A DNA stretch of 64,000 nucleotides from Aquipuribacter hungaricus (GCF_037860755.1 NZ_JBBEOI010000004.1:1-64000); one strand, 5' to 3'; shown: positions 1 to 9,188, counted from the first letter of the stretch. Translations and numbers: made by a program. Notes: generated by a model from the sequence alone, not told the origin.

Positions 1-1
1 G

Positions 2-1894
2 GACGGCGGGGCGACCGACCCCCGCGCCGACCCGGCCGGCACCCGCCCCGGCGACCCGCTCGCCGAGCTGGCCGCCGCGGCCGGGTACGACGACGCCGAG
101 CGGTGGTGGGACGCCGTGGTCGAGGGCCGGGAGCACGCCACCGCCCCGTTCGAGGAGCTCACCGCCGCCATGACCGTGCTGCGCGAGGGGCACGGGCTGT
201 CGCTGCGCGAGGCCCGCCGCGAGGCCCACATGCGCCGCGTCCTCCGCCAGACGATCACCGGGGGCGCCTCGTCGGTCGCCTGCGTCGTGGGGGCCTGGCA
301 CGCGCCGGCGCTCACCGGCCGGCTCCCCACGGCCGCGGCGGACACGAAGCTCCTCACCCGGCTGCCCCGGCGCAAGGTGGCGCTCACCTGGGTGCCGTGG
401 ACGCACTCCCGGCTCGGGGTCTGGTCCGGCTACGGCGCCGGCATCACGTCGCCCGGCTGGTACGAGCACCTCTTCGCCGGCACCGGGGACCCGCTGGCCG
501 GGTGGTTCACCCGGGTCGCCGGCGTGCTGCGAGAGGAGGACCTGCCGGTGTCGACGGCGTCGGTCATCGAGGCCGTCCGGTCCGCCCGCACCCTCGCCGC
601 CCTGCGCGGGCGCGCCGCCGCCGGCCTGGCCGAGGTCCAGGACGTCACCCGGGCCGTGCTCGTCGACGGCGACGAGGGCCTGCTCGGCCTGGTCACCGAC
701 CGGCTGGTGGTGGGTGAGCGGCTCGGCGCCGTGCCCGACGACGTCGCGACCACGCCGCTCGAGGCCGACCTGCGCGCCACGGCCCGGCGTCTCCGGCTGC
801 CGGTGGCGGCGGCCCCGAAGACCCTGGACCTCGACCTGCGCGAGCCGACCGGCGCCGAGCGGTCCCGGTTCCTGCGCCGGCTGCTGCTGCTCGACCTGCC
901 GTGGGGGCGGCCCGGCCGCGACGAGGTCCGCTCGACCGGGACGTTCCGCGAGACATGGACGCTGGAGTGGGACCCGACCCTGTCCGTCCGGCTCGTCGAA
1001 GCGTCGCTGTGGGGGACGACGGTCGCCTCGGCCGCGACCGCCCGGATGGTGTCCCGGGCCGAGGGCACCGGCTCGTCGCTCGTCGACCTCGCCGAGGGCG
1101 TCGAGACCTGCCTGCTCGCCGACCTGCCCGACGCGCTGCCCGCCGTGCTCACCGCCCTGGACGAGCGGGCCGGCCACGCCGGCGACGCCGGGCACCTCAT
1201 GGACGCGCTGTCCCCGGTGGTCCGGTCGCTGCGCTACGGCGACGTCCGCGGTACCCGCACCCCCGCGCTCGGCCGTGTCGCCGACGCGCTGCTGGCCAGG
1301 GTCTGCGCGGTGCTGCCGGTCGCCGTCCAGGGCGTCGACGACGACGCGGCCGGGGCGCTCCGGACCCGGCTCGAGGCTGTCCACCGGGCGGTCAGCCTGC
1401 GCGACGACCCCGATGCCACCCGGCTGTGGTCGGCGACCCTGCACGGGCTCGTCGAGCGCGCCGACCTGCACGGCCTGCTGCTCGGCCGCCTGGTCCGCCT
1501 GCTCCACGACGCGGGCGACCTGCCCGGCGACGACGTGGCCACCCGGCTCTCCCGGGCGCTGTCGGTAGGGGTGCCGGCCCCGGCCAAGGCCGCGTGGGTC
1601 GAGGGGTTCCTCGCCGGCGGCGGGCTGCTGCTCGTCCACGACCGGCAGCTGCTCGCGGCGCTCGACGGCTGGCTCGTCGGGCTCGGGCCGAGGGACCTCG
1701 TCGACGCCCTGCCCGCGCTGCGCCGTGCGTTCGGCGCGGTCGCCGCGGGGGAGCGCCGGGCGGTGGCCTCCGCCGTCGTCTCGCTCGGCGGCGGACCTCG
1801 TGCGGCGGCCGCAGACGACGGGCCCGACGTTGACTGGGAGCAGGCCGACGCGGCCCTGCGTGCGGTCGCGGCGCTGCTGGCAGGTGCCCGGTGA
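2..1894 (+). CDS. DUF5682 family protein (5' end outside the window)
   Basis: The reading frame is open from the first bases of the window, so the N-terminus lies outside it; the first in-window start codon is GTG at 116, but the frame upstream also looks like coding sequence. About 630 residues are visible. They are rich in Ala, Leu, Arg and Val with long helical stretches and show no catalytic motif I recognise. Large proteins of this kind (DUF5682) are known to be encoded next to MoxR-type AAA ATPases and VWA-domain proteins, and a VWA gene follows directly. The stop overlaps the GTG start of that gene by 4 bp (GTGA at 1891-1894), indicating translational coupling. The function of the family is unknown. 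The family name rests on the remembered sequence pattern plus the VWA neighbour. Confidence 0.7.
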   Translation, partial: DGGATDPRADPAGTRPGDPLAELAAAAGYDDAERWWDAVVEGREHATAPFEELTAAMTVLREGHGLSLREARREAHMRRVLRQTITGGASSVACVVGAWHAPALTGRLPTAAADTKLLTRLPRRKVALTWVPWTHSRLGVWSGYGAGITSPGWYEHLFAGTGDPLAGWFTRVAGVLREEDLPVSTASVIEAVRSARTLAALRGRAAAGLAEVQDVTRAVLVDGDEGLLGLVTDRLVVGERLGAVPDDVATTPLEADLRATARRLRLPVAAAPKTLDLDLREPTGAERSRFLRRLLLLDLPWGRPGRDEVRSTGTFRETWTLEWDPTLSVRLVEASLWGTTVASAATARMVSRAEGTGSSLVDLAEGVETCLLADLPDALPAVLTALDERAGHAGDAGHLMDALSPVVRSLRYGDVRGTRTPALGRVADALLARVCAVLPVAVQGVDDDAAGALRTRLEAVHRAVSLRDDPDATRLWSATLHGLVERADLHGLLLGRLVRLLHDAGDLPGDDVATRLSRALSVGVPAPAKAAWVEGFLAGGGLLLVHDRQLLAALDGWLVGLGPRDLVDALPALRRAFGAVAAGERRAVASAVVSLGGGPRAAAADDGPDVDWEQADAALRAVAALLAGAR

Positions 1895-3111
1895 GCGACG
1901 GCCAGGCGGTCGACCGGCCCGTCGAGGACGGTCCTGTCCACGAGGGACCCACCGCTGCAGCGTCCGTTGAGGAGCGCGCCCGTCGCTGGCGGCTCGTCCT
2001 CGGCGGGGCGTCGGCCGAGGCGCTCGGCGCCACCCTGTCCGGTGCCGACGCGGGGATGGACCGGGCGCTGGCCGCGGTGTACGAGCCGGGCGAGGACCGG
2101 GCGGCGGGGCTGCAAGGCTCTGCCCCCCGGGTGGCGCGCTGGCTCGGCGACATCCGCACGTACTTCCCCTCGACCGTCGTGCAGGTCGTGCAGCGCGACG
2201 CCGTCGACCGGCTCGGCCTGCACCGGCTGCTGCTGGAGCCGGAGCTGCTGGGCAGCGTCGAGCCCGACGTCCACCTCGTCGGCACCCTGCTCAGCCTCAC
2301 CCGCGCGCTGCCGGAGGCCACCCGTGCCACCGCCCGCCAGGTGGTCCGAACTGTCGTCGAGCAGATCGAGGCGCGGGTCGCCGACCGCACCCGCAGCGCC
2401 GTGAGCGGGGCCCTCGACCGTTCCGCCCGGACGTCACGGCCCCGGCTGCGCGACGTCGACTGGGACCGGACGATCCGCGCGAACCTGCGGCACTACCAGC
2501 CCGAGCAGCGCACCGTCGTCCCGGAGCGGCTCGTCGGCCACGCCCGGCGCAGCCAGGTCGTCGCCCGCGACGTCGTGCTCGCTGTCGACCAGTCCGGGTC
2601 GATGGCGGCCTCGGTCGTCTACTCCGCGGTGTTCGGCGCGGTGCTCGCGTCGATGCGGACGCTGCGGACCTCGCTCGTCGTGTTCGACACCGCCGTCGTC
2701 GACCTCACCGACCAGCTCGACGACCCCGTCGACGTCCTCTTCGCCACCCAGCTGGGCGGCGGTACCGACATCAACCGGGCCGTGGCGTACTGCCAGGGCC
2801 TGGTGCGGCGCCCCGGCGACACCCTGTTCGTCCTCATCAGCGACCTGTACGAGGGCGGCGTCCGGGAGGAGCTCCTGCGCCGGGTGCAGGCCATGCTCGG
2901 CGCCGGCGTGCAGGTACTCGTGCTGCTCGCGCTGTCGGACGAGGGTGCGCCGTCGTACGACGGCGAGCTCGCCGCCGAGCTGGCGGCCCTGGGGGCGCCG
3001 GCCTTCGCCTGCACGCCCGACGCCTTCCCGGACCTGCTCGCCGTGGCGCTGGCGCGCGGTGACGTGGATGCCTGGGTGCAGCGGGAGCAGCGGGCCGCCC
3101 GGGGACGGTGA
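1891..3111 (+). CDS. VWA domain-containing protein
   Basis: 406 residues. The first ~220 residues are helical with no clear domain. A von Willebrand factor A domain follows, starting with the metal-binding MIDAS motif D-Q-S-G-S-M at about residue 233 and continuing with the GGTDI segment that supplies the distal MIDAS threonine at about residue 291. It starts with GTG overlapping the stop of the DUF5682 gene, so the two are probably translated together. In related operons a MoxR AAA ATPase lies upstream and the trio is thought to act as a chaperone-like or metal-insertion machine. That role is inferred from the family; the ATPase gene is not in this window. No signal peptide, so cytoplasmic. 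Confidence 0.85.
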   Translation: MSDGQAVDRPVEDGPVHEGPTAAASVEERARRWRLVLGGASAEALGATLSGADAGMDRALAAVYEPGEDRAAGLQGSAPRVARWLGDIRTYFPSTVVQVVQRDAVDRLGLHRLLLEPELLGSVEPDVHLVGTLLSLTRALPEATRATARQVVRTVVEQIEARVADRTRSAVSGALDRSARTSRPRLRDVDWDRTIRANLRHYQPEQRTVVPERLVGHARRSQVVARDVVLAVDQSGSMAASVVYSAVFGAVLASMRTLRTSLVVFDTAVVDLTDQLDDPVDVLFATQLGGGTDINRAVAYCQGLVRRPGDTLFVLISDLYEGGVREELLRRVQAMLGAGVQVLVLLALSDEGAPSYDGELAAELAALGAPAFACTPDAFPDLLAVALARGDVDAWVQREQRAARGR

Positions 3112-3225
3112 CGTCTGGTCCGCCCCTCGGGCGCAGCAGGCAGCCGCCGGTGTCCCGTACCCACGGCCGGCGCTGACGCCATGCGTCCTCGTGCGGCGCC
3201 GCGACCCTGCTCGCACGATGGGCCG

Positions 3226-3870
3226 GTGACCCAGGACCACGCACGGACCGTCGCCGCGCTCCTCGAGCGGTACGGGACCACGTACGCCGAGGAGGCCGGC
3301 ATCACGCTCAAGGACACGCCGTCGCCGCTATTCCGGCTGCTGGTGCTGAGCAACCTCCTCTCGGCGCAGATCAGCGCCGCCATCGCCGTGGCCACCGCGC
3401 GGGCGCTGTCCTCGGCCGGCATGCGCACGGCCGACGCCATAGCCGGGGCGACGTGGCAGCAGCGCGTCGACGTGCTCGGCGAGGGCGGGTACCGCCGCTA
3501 CGACGAGCGCACGTCGACGATGCTCGGCGACTGCGCCGACCTGGTCCGTGACCGGTGGAAGGGCGATCTCCGTCGTCTGCGCGACGAGGGCGCCGACGTC
3601 GACGGGGTCAGGGCGCTGCTGGAGGAGATGCCGGGCATCGGGCCGACCGGGTCGGCAATCTTCTGCCGCGAGGTGCAGGGCGTCTGGCCGGCCCTGGCGC
3701 CCTTCGTCGACGACCGGGTCGCCGAGGGGGCGCGAGCCGTCGGGCTGCCGACTGGACCCGACGAGCTCGCCGCGCTGGTGGACCCTGCCGACCTGCCGCG
3801 CCTGGCGTCGGCCTGCGTGCGGGTGACGCTCACCGACGGCGCGGCGGAAGAGGTCCTGCAGGGAGCGTGA
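3226..3870 (+). CDS. Endonuclease III-like HhH-GPD family protein, atypical active site
   Basis: 214 residues from GTG 3226; an in-frame ATG at 3181 is possible, but its extra 15 residues look non-coding. The HhH-GPD fold is recognisable from an N-terminal LLSAQ segment and a helix-hairpin-helix, PGIGPTGSAIF, followed by FVDDRV. In Nth/EndoIII the hairpin carries the catalytic lysine (G-V-G-R-K-T); here the aligned residue is Thr. The aspartate is kept (VDDR). The C-terminal four-cysteine iron-sulfur cluster of Nth is also absent. It is therefore a divergent member: perhaps a monofunctional glycosylase, or an inactive DNA-binding relative. It stands alone, convergent with the secreted-protein gene downstream across a hairpin. 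Confidence 0.7.
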   Translation: MTQDHARTVAALLERYGTTYAEEAGITLKDTPSPLFRLLVLSNLLSAQISAAIAVATARALSSAGMRTADAIAGATWQQRVDVLGEGGYRRYDERTSTMLGDCADLVRDRWKGDLRRLRDEGADVDGVRALLEEMPGIGPTGSAIFCREVQGVWPALAPFVDDRVAEGARAVGLPTGPDELAALVDPADLPRLASACVRVTLTDGAAEEVLQGA

Positions 3871-3893
3871 CGGACCGCCTGGGTGGTGACGCA

Positions 3894-3922
3894 GCGGCGG
3901 CGGCCCGAGGGACCGCCGCCGC
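3894..3922. terminator. GC-rich hairpin between convergent genes
   Basis: Perfect 10-bp inverted repeat (GCGGCGGCGG at 3894-3903 and its complement at 3913-3922) around a 9-nt loop, between the stop codons of two convergent genes. It has no T-tract, as is common in high-GC actinobacteria. Probably a bidirectional terminator. Confidence 0.6.
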
Positions 3923-3934
3923 CGCCCGGCCGGG

Positions 3935-4726
3935 TCAGCCGTGCGTCTTGCCGCCCGAGGCGTAGTAGCTGACGCAGTCGCCCTGGTTGACGAACGTGTC
4001 GGCCGGGAAGTTCGTCGCCCAGCCACCGTCCTTGCAGTCGACCTTGGTGAACACGCGCGGCTCGAAGTCGTACGTCGTGCCGCCGACGGTGAGTCCGTCG
4101 ACCGCGGCGAGCAGGTCGGGGTTGCCGCTGCCCTGGTTGACGCCGAACGACGAGATCCGCGCGGCCGGGTTCGCGGCGATGATGTCGTCGAGCGCGACGA
4201 AGCTGCTGAAGCTGGTGGGGACGCCGGGGATGGCCCGGGTCGACCACCACTTGGCCTGACCCTTCGCCGACCAGGTCTCCCACGAGCCCTCCGGCGAGGT
4301 GCCGTAGGTGTAGTACGGCTCGAAGACGAGGACGGCGAAGCCACCGTCCACCGTCGGGCCGTTGTGGTCGATGGTGACGTTGATGGCCGGCGTCTGGACG
4401 TCCGGGGCTGTGGACGAGGCCGCCCGGAACGTCGAGAATGAGGCGTCCTGGAGCGCCGACAGGGGGAGGTCGGCGGAGGTGACCAGTTGCGCCTTGGCCC
4501 CGAAGTCGGGCGTCGACAGCTGCAGGGCGCCGGTGCCCAGCCCGGCGGGGGCGCCGAAAGCCGTGGTGAAGGCGAGGCCGCCGGTACCGCCGGTAGCGCC
4601 GGTGCTCCAGGTGGAGCCGAGGGCGGTCTCGGTGACGGTGGTGGTCGCGGCGGTGGCGGGGGTTGCCGACATGCCGAGGGTGAGCAGTGCCACCGCGGCG
4701 GCGGCGAACGCGGACGTGAGTCGCAT
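3935..4726 (-). CDS. Secreted protein of unknown function
   Basis: 263 residues from ATG 4726. The upstream extension of the frame is a non-coding shadow. A clear signal peptide runs from the start (MRLTSAFAAAAVALL...) to an Ala-rich cleavage site near residue 28 (TPATAA). The mature part is beta-rich, with W, Y and F spread along it and a C-terminal module containing a pair of cysteines (VDCKDGGW ... NQGDCVSY). That ending recurs in actinobacterial exported proteins of unknown role. The preceding ~200 residues resemble a carbohydrate-binding or concanavalin-like sandwich, which is an impression only. Monocistronic, with the regulator gene upstream reading the same way. Confidence 0.75.
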   Translation of the reverse strand: MRLTSAFAAAAVALLTLGMSATPATAATTTVTETALGSTWSTGATGGTGGLAFTTAFGAPAGLGTGALQLSTPDFGAKAQLVTSADLPLSALQDASFSTFRAASSTAPDVQTPAINVTIDHNGPTVDGGFAVLVFEPYYTYGTSPEGSWETWSAKGQAKWWSTRAIPGVPTSFSSFVALDDIIAANPAARISSFGVNQGSGNPDLLAAVDGLTVGGTTYDFEPRVFTKVDCKDGGWATNFPADTFVNQGDCVSYYASGGKTHG

Positions 4727-4836
4727 GGGGGTCCTTCTCGTCGGTGAGGGGGTCGCCGCAGTCAAGCCTGCCGCTGGGCCGGACGGGTGGTGTTTGGCGG
4801 AAGTCGTCCGAGGACCGTCGGAAGCACCACGAGTTC

Positions 4837-5472
4837 TCAGGGGGTGCGCGTCTCCGCGGCTGCCTCGGCGCGGTCGAGCACCCGGTCGACAGCCTCGTCG
4901 GCGAGCCGGCGCGCCCGCCCCGGCGGCATCCGCCCCGGCTCGAGCAGGACGGAGACGGCGAGCCCGTCCATGAGCGCGAGCAGCTCGGCCGCCGCGTCGC
5001 GCGCCCACGGCGGGGGAGCAGCAGGGGTGCCATCACCCTCGGACAAAGCACCGCAGGCGAGCACGAGCCAGGCGATGCCGTCCTCCGCCCGCTGCCACGT
5101 CTCCCGGTGCAGCGCGGCGGTCGGGCCGTGCACGGCGGCGCGTGCCACGAAGGCGAGCCACAGCGCGGTGTCGGACCGGTCGTCGGGCTCGGCGGGCACG
5201 AGGCTGCGGACGGTCGCGCGCAGCCGGGCGTCCGGCCGGTCGGGCAGCTGCGACGCCTCCTCGTCGAGGCGCCGCCGGTAGACCTCCTCCAGCCGCACCA
5301 TCGCCCCGGCGAGCATGGCGTCCTTGGTGGGGAAGTGGTGCTGCACCGCCCCGATCGACACGCCTGCGCGGGCGGCGACCCGGCGGACCGACGTGCCCTC
5401 GAGCCCCTGCTCGGAGATGACCGCGACCACGGCGTCGCGCACCGTGTCCGACGGGGAGGGTGGGTCCGGCAC
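4837..5472 (-). CDS. TetR/AcrR family transcriptional regulator
   Basis: 211 residues from GTG 5472. The longer open frame upstream runs through the divergent promoter and is not coding. The N-terminal helix-turn-helix is typical of TetR: the GLEGTSVRRVAARAGVS recognition region followed by HHFPTKDAML, at about residues 25-55. A helical ligand-binding domain follows. It is divergently transcribed from a membrane-protein gene, with a perfect 16-bp palindrome between them, so it very likely represses that gene and itself. The ligand is unknown. Confidence 0.9.
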   Translation of the reverse strand: MPDPPSPSDTVRDAVVAVISEQGLEGTSVRRVAARAGVSIGAVQHHFPTKDAMLAGAMVRLEEVYRRRLDEEASQLPDRPDARLRATVRSLVPAEPDDRSDTALWLAFVARAAVHGPTAALHRETWQRAEDGIAWLVLACGALSEGDGTPAAPPPWARDAAAELLALMDGLAVSVLLEPGRMPPGRARRLADEAVDRVLDRAEAAAETRTP

Positions 5473-5488
5473 GGCAGGATCGTCGCAC

Positions 5489-5504
5489 CCATACGATCGT
5501 ATGG
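5489..5504. promoter_or_regulatory. 16-bp palindromic TetR operator
   Basis: CCATACGATCGTATGG is a perfect palindrome lying 16 bp upstream of the tetR GTG and 12 bp upstream of the divergent membrane-protein ATG. The position, symmetry and AT-containing core fit a TetR dimer site covering both promoters. The membrane-protein transcript must have a very short leader. Confidence 0.85.
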
Positions 5505-5516
5505 CACCCTGGTCGC

Positions 5517-6335
5517 ATGGACTGGAGCACCCTGGCGGCGCTGCCCGTCCTCGCCCTCGTCGACAGCACGAGCGTGGGGACGCTGCTCCTGCCCGCGTGG
5601 CTCCTGCTCGCTCCGACCATCCGTCCACGGGCGGTGCTCGGCTACCTCGCCGTCGTCGCGGTCGTGTACTGGCTGCTGGGGCTGGCCCTGCTCGCAGGCG
5701 CCGACGTGGTCGTCGAGGCGGTGTCCGGTGCCTCCGACGGTGGCGGGGCCGACCGGCCGAGGGCGGTGCTGGTCGCTCAGCTGGTGGTCGGTGTGCTGCT
5801 GCTGGCGTGGGCGCTGCTGCCGGAGCGGTGGCGCCGTCGGCTCGGGCGGCGTCGCAGTCCCGCCGTCGACGTGGCCGACGGTGCTGCCGACGCGGGGAGA
5901 CAGGAAGCACAGGGAGGCACGTTCGCCCCGGCGCCCGCGCACGCACCAAGCGCGCCCACCGGGCGGCTGGTCCGCTGGCGCGACCGTGCCGCCGAGGGCG
6001 GGTCCCCGACCGGGCTGCTCGCCCTGGCGGCCGTGGCCGTGCTGCTCGAGGCCGCGACGATGCTGCCGTACCTGGGCGCGGTGACCCTGCTCGCCTCCAC
6101 CCCGCTCGCCACCGGCACGCAGGTGCTCGTGCTCGTCGGCTACTGCCTCGTCATGGTGCTGCCGGCGCTGCTCCTGGTCGCCTTCCGCGTGCTGGCCGCA
6201 AAGCGCGTGGAGCCGCTGCTGCGTCGGCTCGAGGGCTGGTCGAGGCGGGCGGGCGGCGAGGCCGTGCTGTGGGTGGCGGCGATCGCCGGGTTCCTCCTGG
6301 CGCGCGACGCGGCGGTCGCCCTCCGGCTGTTCTGA
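5517..6335 (+). CDS. GAP/Sap family multi-pass membrane protein
   Basis: 272 residues from ATG 5517, just after the operator palindrome. At least six hydrophobic segments are visible, including an N-terminal LPVLALVDSTSVGTLLLPAW helix and a middle cytoplasmic Arg/Pro-rich linker (about residues 100-160) followed by further helices. The pattern of an N-terminal half ending in a charged linker matches the GAP (Sap, sulfolipid-1-addressing protein) family, thought to act in export or lipid trafficking in actinobacteria. It is probably controlled by the adjacent TetR. It ends 4 bp before the convergent dehydrogenase gene. Confidence 0.75.
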   Translation: MDWSTLAALPVLALVDSTSVGTLLLPAWLLLAPTIRPRAVLGYLAVVAVVYWLLGLALLAGADVVVEAVSGASDGGGADRPRAVLVAQLVVGVLLLAWALLPERWRRRLGRRRSPAVDVADGAADAGRQEAQGGTFAPAPAHAPSAPTGRLVRWRDRAAEGGSPTGLLALAAVAVLLEAATMLPYLGAVTLLASTPLATGTQVLVLVGYCLVMVLPALLLVAFRVLAAKRVEPLLRRLEGWSRRAGGEAVLWVAAIAGFLLARDAAVALRLF

Positions 6336-6339
6336 GCGG

Positions 6340-7251
6340 TCAGTACTCGTCCCCGACGGTGTTCGACGGGCGCTCGCCGCGGGCCAGCGCGAGCAGCTGC
6401 TCCCGCACGACGCCCCACGCCCGCTCGGTGGAGCCGCCGGTCTGCCCGCCGACGTGCGGGGTCAGCAGCAAGCCTGGGGCGTCCCACAGCGGGTGGTCCT
6501 CCGGCAGCGGCTCGGGGTCGGTGACGTCGAGTCCGGCGACGAGGCGGCCGGCCTGCAGCTCGGCGAGCAGGGCGTCGGTGTCGACGACCTGGCCGCGCGC
6601 GGCGTTGACCAGAGCGGCGCCGTCCTTCATCCGTGCCAGGAACGCCGCGTCGACCAGGCCGCGGGTGGCGTCGGTGAGCGGGACGACGAGCACCACGGCG
6701 TCGGCGTCGGGCAGCAGCTCGGGAAGCTCGTCGGTGCCGCGGACGCCCTCGCGGGCGGTCCGGGCGACGAGCGTCACGGTGCAGCCGAACCCGTCGAGCC
6801 GCAGCCGGGTCTGCTCGCCCAGGTCGCCGGCGCCGACGACGAGGACGTGGGCGCCCTGCAGGCCGGGGGAGCCGGCGTCGGACCAGTCGTGCCGGTCCTG
6901 CTGGCGGACGAAGCCGGGGATGCCGCGGCGCATCGCGAGCAGCACGGTGACGGCCCACTCCGCGGTCGCGCCGCCGTGCGCCCCGCGGCCGTTGACCAGC
7001 GACACCCCGTCGGGGAGCCGGCCGAGCCAGGTCTCGACCCCGGCGGACAGGGTCTGGACGACCTCGACGCCCTCGACGGCACGCACGACCTCGAGCACGT
7101 CGTCGCTCGACGCCCCCGCGGCGACGACCGCGCGGGCCGACCCGGGCCACGTGCTCCGGTCGCCGGCGTCGACGAGCACCGGCTCCAGCTCGTCGGCCCC
7201 GGACAGCGCGTCGAGGCCCTCCTGCGTGAACACGATGACGGTCGAGGGCAT
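6340..7251 (-). CDS. D-isomer specific 2-hydroxyacid dehydrogenase family protein
   Basis: 303 residues. An NAD(P)-binding Rossmann domain sits in the middle with the motif GAGDLGEQT at about residue 142, followed by the family signature LVNAARGQVVDTDALLAEL and the DVTDPEPLPEDHPLW segment. The catalytic Arg (VNAARG), Glu (DPEPLP) and His (TPHVGG) are all present. It reduces a 2-oxoacid, or oxidises a D-2-hydroxyacid, with NAD(P)H; the substrate cannot be read from sequence. Single gene, convergent with the membrane-protein gene. Confidence 0.9.
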   Translation of the reverse strand: MPSTVIVFTQEGLDALSGADELEPVLVDAGDRSTWPGSARAVVAAGASSDDVLEVVRAVEGVEVVQTLSAGVETWLGRLPDGVSLVNGRGAHGGATAEWAVTVLLAMRRGIPGFVRQQDRHDWSDAGSPGLQGAHVLVVGAGDLGEQTRLRLDGFGCTVTLVARTAREGVRGTDELPELLPDADAVVLVVPLTDATRGLVDAAFLARMKDGAALVNAARGQVVDTDALLAELQAGRLVAGLDVTDPEPLPEDHPLWDAPGLLLTPHVGGQTGGSTERAWGVVREQLLALARGERPSNTVGDEY

Positions 7252-7334
7252 GGGTCGACCGTAGGTGCCCGTCCCGCCGGCCCGCTCCCCGGGGCAGACC
7301 GGCGTGACGGGGTCACCGGGTCCTCAGCCGGCCG

Positions 7335-7895
7335 TCACCACCGGTGGGCGACGTCGACGACGACCCGGGACGACGTGCCCGGCCCGTCCAGGGCGAGGAC
7401 CCGGAACGGCAGCCGCGCCCGGACGCCCAGGCCGGCGGTCGACTGGCCCTCGAAGGAGCCGGCCCACGTCACCTCGCGGAAGGTGGCGTAGCCGCCCACG
7501 TCGAGCAGGCGCTGGCCGGTCGGCGGCACGAAGGTCGCCATCCCCTCGTCGTCGTAGGCGGGGGCACCGACGACGACCTCGAGGCGTGCGCCCCCGGCGG
7601 TGGGGACCACAGTGCCCGAGCCGTCGGAGCGGACCTGGTCGACGTAGCGGACGGAGTACCCCTGCGTCGAGCCGTCGACGTCGACGACGAGGCGGTCGAA
7701 GCAGGCGTGGCGGCCGGAGCGGAGGGCGACCAGGTCGCCCGGCGCGGAGGAGGGGGAGACGGTGGCGGCGGAGGTCTTCGGGAGAGATCCCCAGCCGGTG
7801 CCGCAGGACGCGGCGGCACCAGCGGTGGCGGGGACCAGGAGAGCCGGCAGGAGGAGCGCCAGCACAGCGACGGTGCGGGAGACGGCGGTCTTCAT
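7335..7895 (-). CDS. Secreted AMIN-like domain protein
   Basis: 186 residues from ATG 7895. The longer frame upstream overlaps the alcohol dehydrogenase gene and is not real. A signal peptide with a run of Leu and Ala ends near residue 30 (ATAGAAAS). The mature domain has the pattern of actinobacterial AMIN-like (lipo)proteins: an opening Cys-Gly-x-Gly-W, then RSGRHACFDRLVVDVDG, RYVDQV and a final RVVVDVAHRW strand. There is no lipobox, so it is probably released or wall-associated. AMIN domains are linked to peptidoglycan binding, which is inference here. Confidence 0.7.
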   Translation of the reverse strand: MKTAVSRTVAVLALLLPALLVPATAGAAASCGTGWGSLPKTSAATVSPSSAPGDLVALRSGRHACFDRLVVDVDGSTQGYSVRYVDQVRSDGSGTVVPTAGGARLEVVVGAPAYDDEGMATFVPPTGQRLLDVGGYATFREVTWAGSFEGQSTAGLGVRARLPFRVLALDGPGTSSRVVVDVAHRW

Positions 7896-8127
7896 GCCCC
7901 GTACACGCGCGGCGACCCGCGCAGGTTGACGCCACCCGGGCGGTCGCAAGGGTGTACTGACAGGGCATCCTCCGGGGGCCTCCTCGGCGGGCACCGGCGG
8001 CCCCGGTCTGGTTGCATGAGGGACACCGCATACGAGCGCGCGCTGCCCGTGCCCCCACCGGGCGCAGCCGCGAGGCCCCTGCCGGGGCCGCCCGCTGCGG
8101 TGACCGAGCCACCGAGAGGACTCCACC

Positions 8128-9174
8128 ATGCCCACGACCGTCAACGCCGTCGCCGCCCTCACCCCCGACGGCCCCCTCGAGCGCACCACCATCGAGCGCC
8201 GCGACGTCGGCCCGCACGAGGTCCGCATCGACATCGCCTTCGCCGGGATCTGCCACTCAGACATCCACACCGCCCGCGGCGAGTGGGGCGACGTCACCTA
8301 CCCCATCGTCGTCGGCCACGAGATCGCCGGCACCGTCGCCGAGGTCGGCGCCGAGGTCACCAAGCACCAGGTCGGCGACCGCGTCGGCGTCGGCTGCATG
8401 GTCGACTCCTGCCGCGAGTGCTCCAGCTGCACCCAGGGCCTCGAGCAGTACTGCCTGGAGGGCAACATCGGCACGTACGCCGCGGTCGGCCGCGACGGCG
8501 AGCCCACGATGGGCGGGTACTCCCAGCAGATCGTCGTCACCGAGGACTTCGTGCTCCGCATCCCCGAGGGCATCGAGCTCGACGAGGCTGCGCCGCTGCT
8601 GTGCGCCGGCGTCACCCTGTACTCCCCGCTGCACCACTGGGGCGCCGGTCCCGGCAAGCGCGTCGCGATCGTCGGCCTCGGCGGCCTCGGCCACATGGGC
8701 GTCAAGATCGCCGCCGCCATGGGCGCCGAGGTCACGGTGCTGTCGCAGTCGCTGAAGAAGCAGGAGGACGGCCTGCGCCTGGGCGCCACCAGCTACCACG
8801 CCACCTCCGACCCCGACACGTTCACCTCGCTCGCCGGGTCCTTCGACCTCATCGTCAACACCGTGAGCGCCAAGCTCGACCTGGACCAGTACCTCGGCCT
8901 GCTCGCCGTCGACGGCACGATGGTCAACGTCGGTGCGCCGCCGGAGCCCCTCGACGTCGCCGTGTTCTCGCTCATCCCGTTCCGCCGCTCGTTCGCCGGC
9001 TCGGCCATCGGCGGCATCCCCGAGACCCAGGAGATGCTCGACTTCTGCGCCGAGAAGGGCATCGGCGCCGAGATCGAGGTCATCGGCGCGGACCAGGTCA
9101 ACGAGGCCTGGGAGCGTGTCGTCGCCTCCGACGTGCGCTACCGCTTCGTCATCGACACCTCAACTCTGGCCTGA
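8128..9174 (+). CDS. Zinc-dependent NAD(P) alcohol dehydrogenase (YahK/cinnamyl-type)
   Basis: 348 residues. GroES-like N-terminal domain with catalytic zinc ligands Cys41 (AGICHSD) and His63 (VVGHEIAG), and a structural zinc site built from four cysteines ([15 protein letters not shown]). The Rossmann motif GLGGLGHMG follows at about residue 187. The length and the NVGAPPEP and YRFVIDTS ending match the YahK/AdhC group of broad-specificity aldehyde reductases, usually NADPH-linked. The ATG is preceded by GAGAGGA. It is followed by a strong terminator hairpin, so probably monocistronic. Confidence 0.93.
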   Translation: MPTTVNAVAALTPDGPLERTTIERRDVGPHEVRIDIAFAGICHSDIHTARGEWGDVTYPIVVGHEIAGTVAEVGAEVTKHQVGDRVGVGCMVDSCRECSSCTQGLEQYCLEGNIGTYAAVGRDGEPTMGGYSQQIVVTEDFVLRIPEGIELDEAAPLLCAGVTLYSPLHHWGAGPGKRVAIVGLGGLGHMGVKIAAAMGAEVTVLSQSLKKQEDGLRLGATSYHATSDPDTFTSLAGSFDLIVNTVSAKLDLDQYLGLLAVDGTMVNVGAPPEPLDVAVFSLIPFRRSFAGSAIGGIPETQEMLDFCAEKGIGAEIEVIGADQVNEAWERVVASDVRYRFVIDTSTLA

Positions 9175-9188
9175 CCCCAGCGACCCTG

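Noticed and set aside
430-1200. Long open frames on the opposite strand of DUF5682 and of many other genes
   Set aside because: High GC content gives long antisense frames. They are Arg/Ala/Pro-rich, lack domains and ribosome-binding sites, and overlap clearly coding frames.
7335-8297. A long protein reading from 8297 through the AMIN-like gene
   Set aside because: The upstream half overlaps the alcohol dehydrogenase start region and is low-complexity; the signal peptide sits at ATG 7895.
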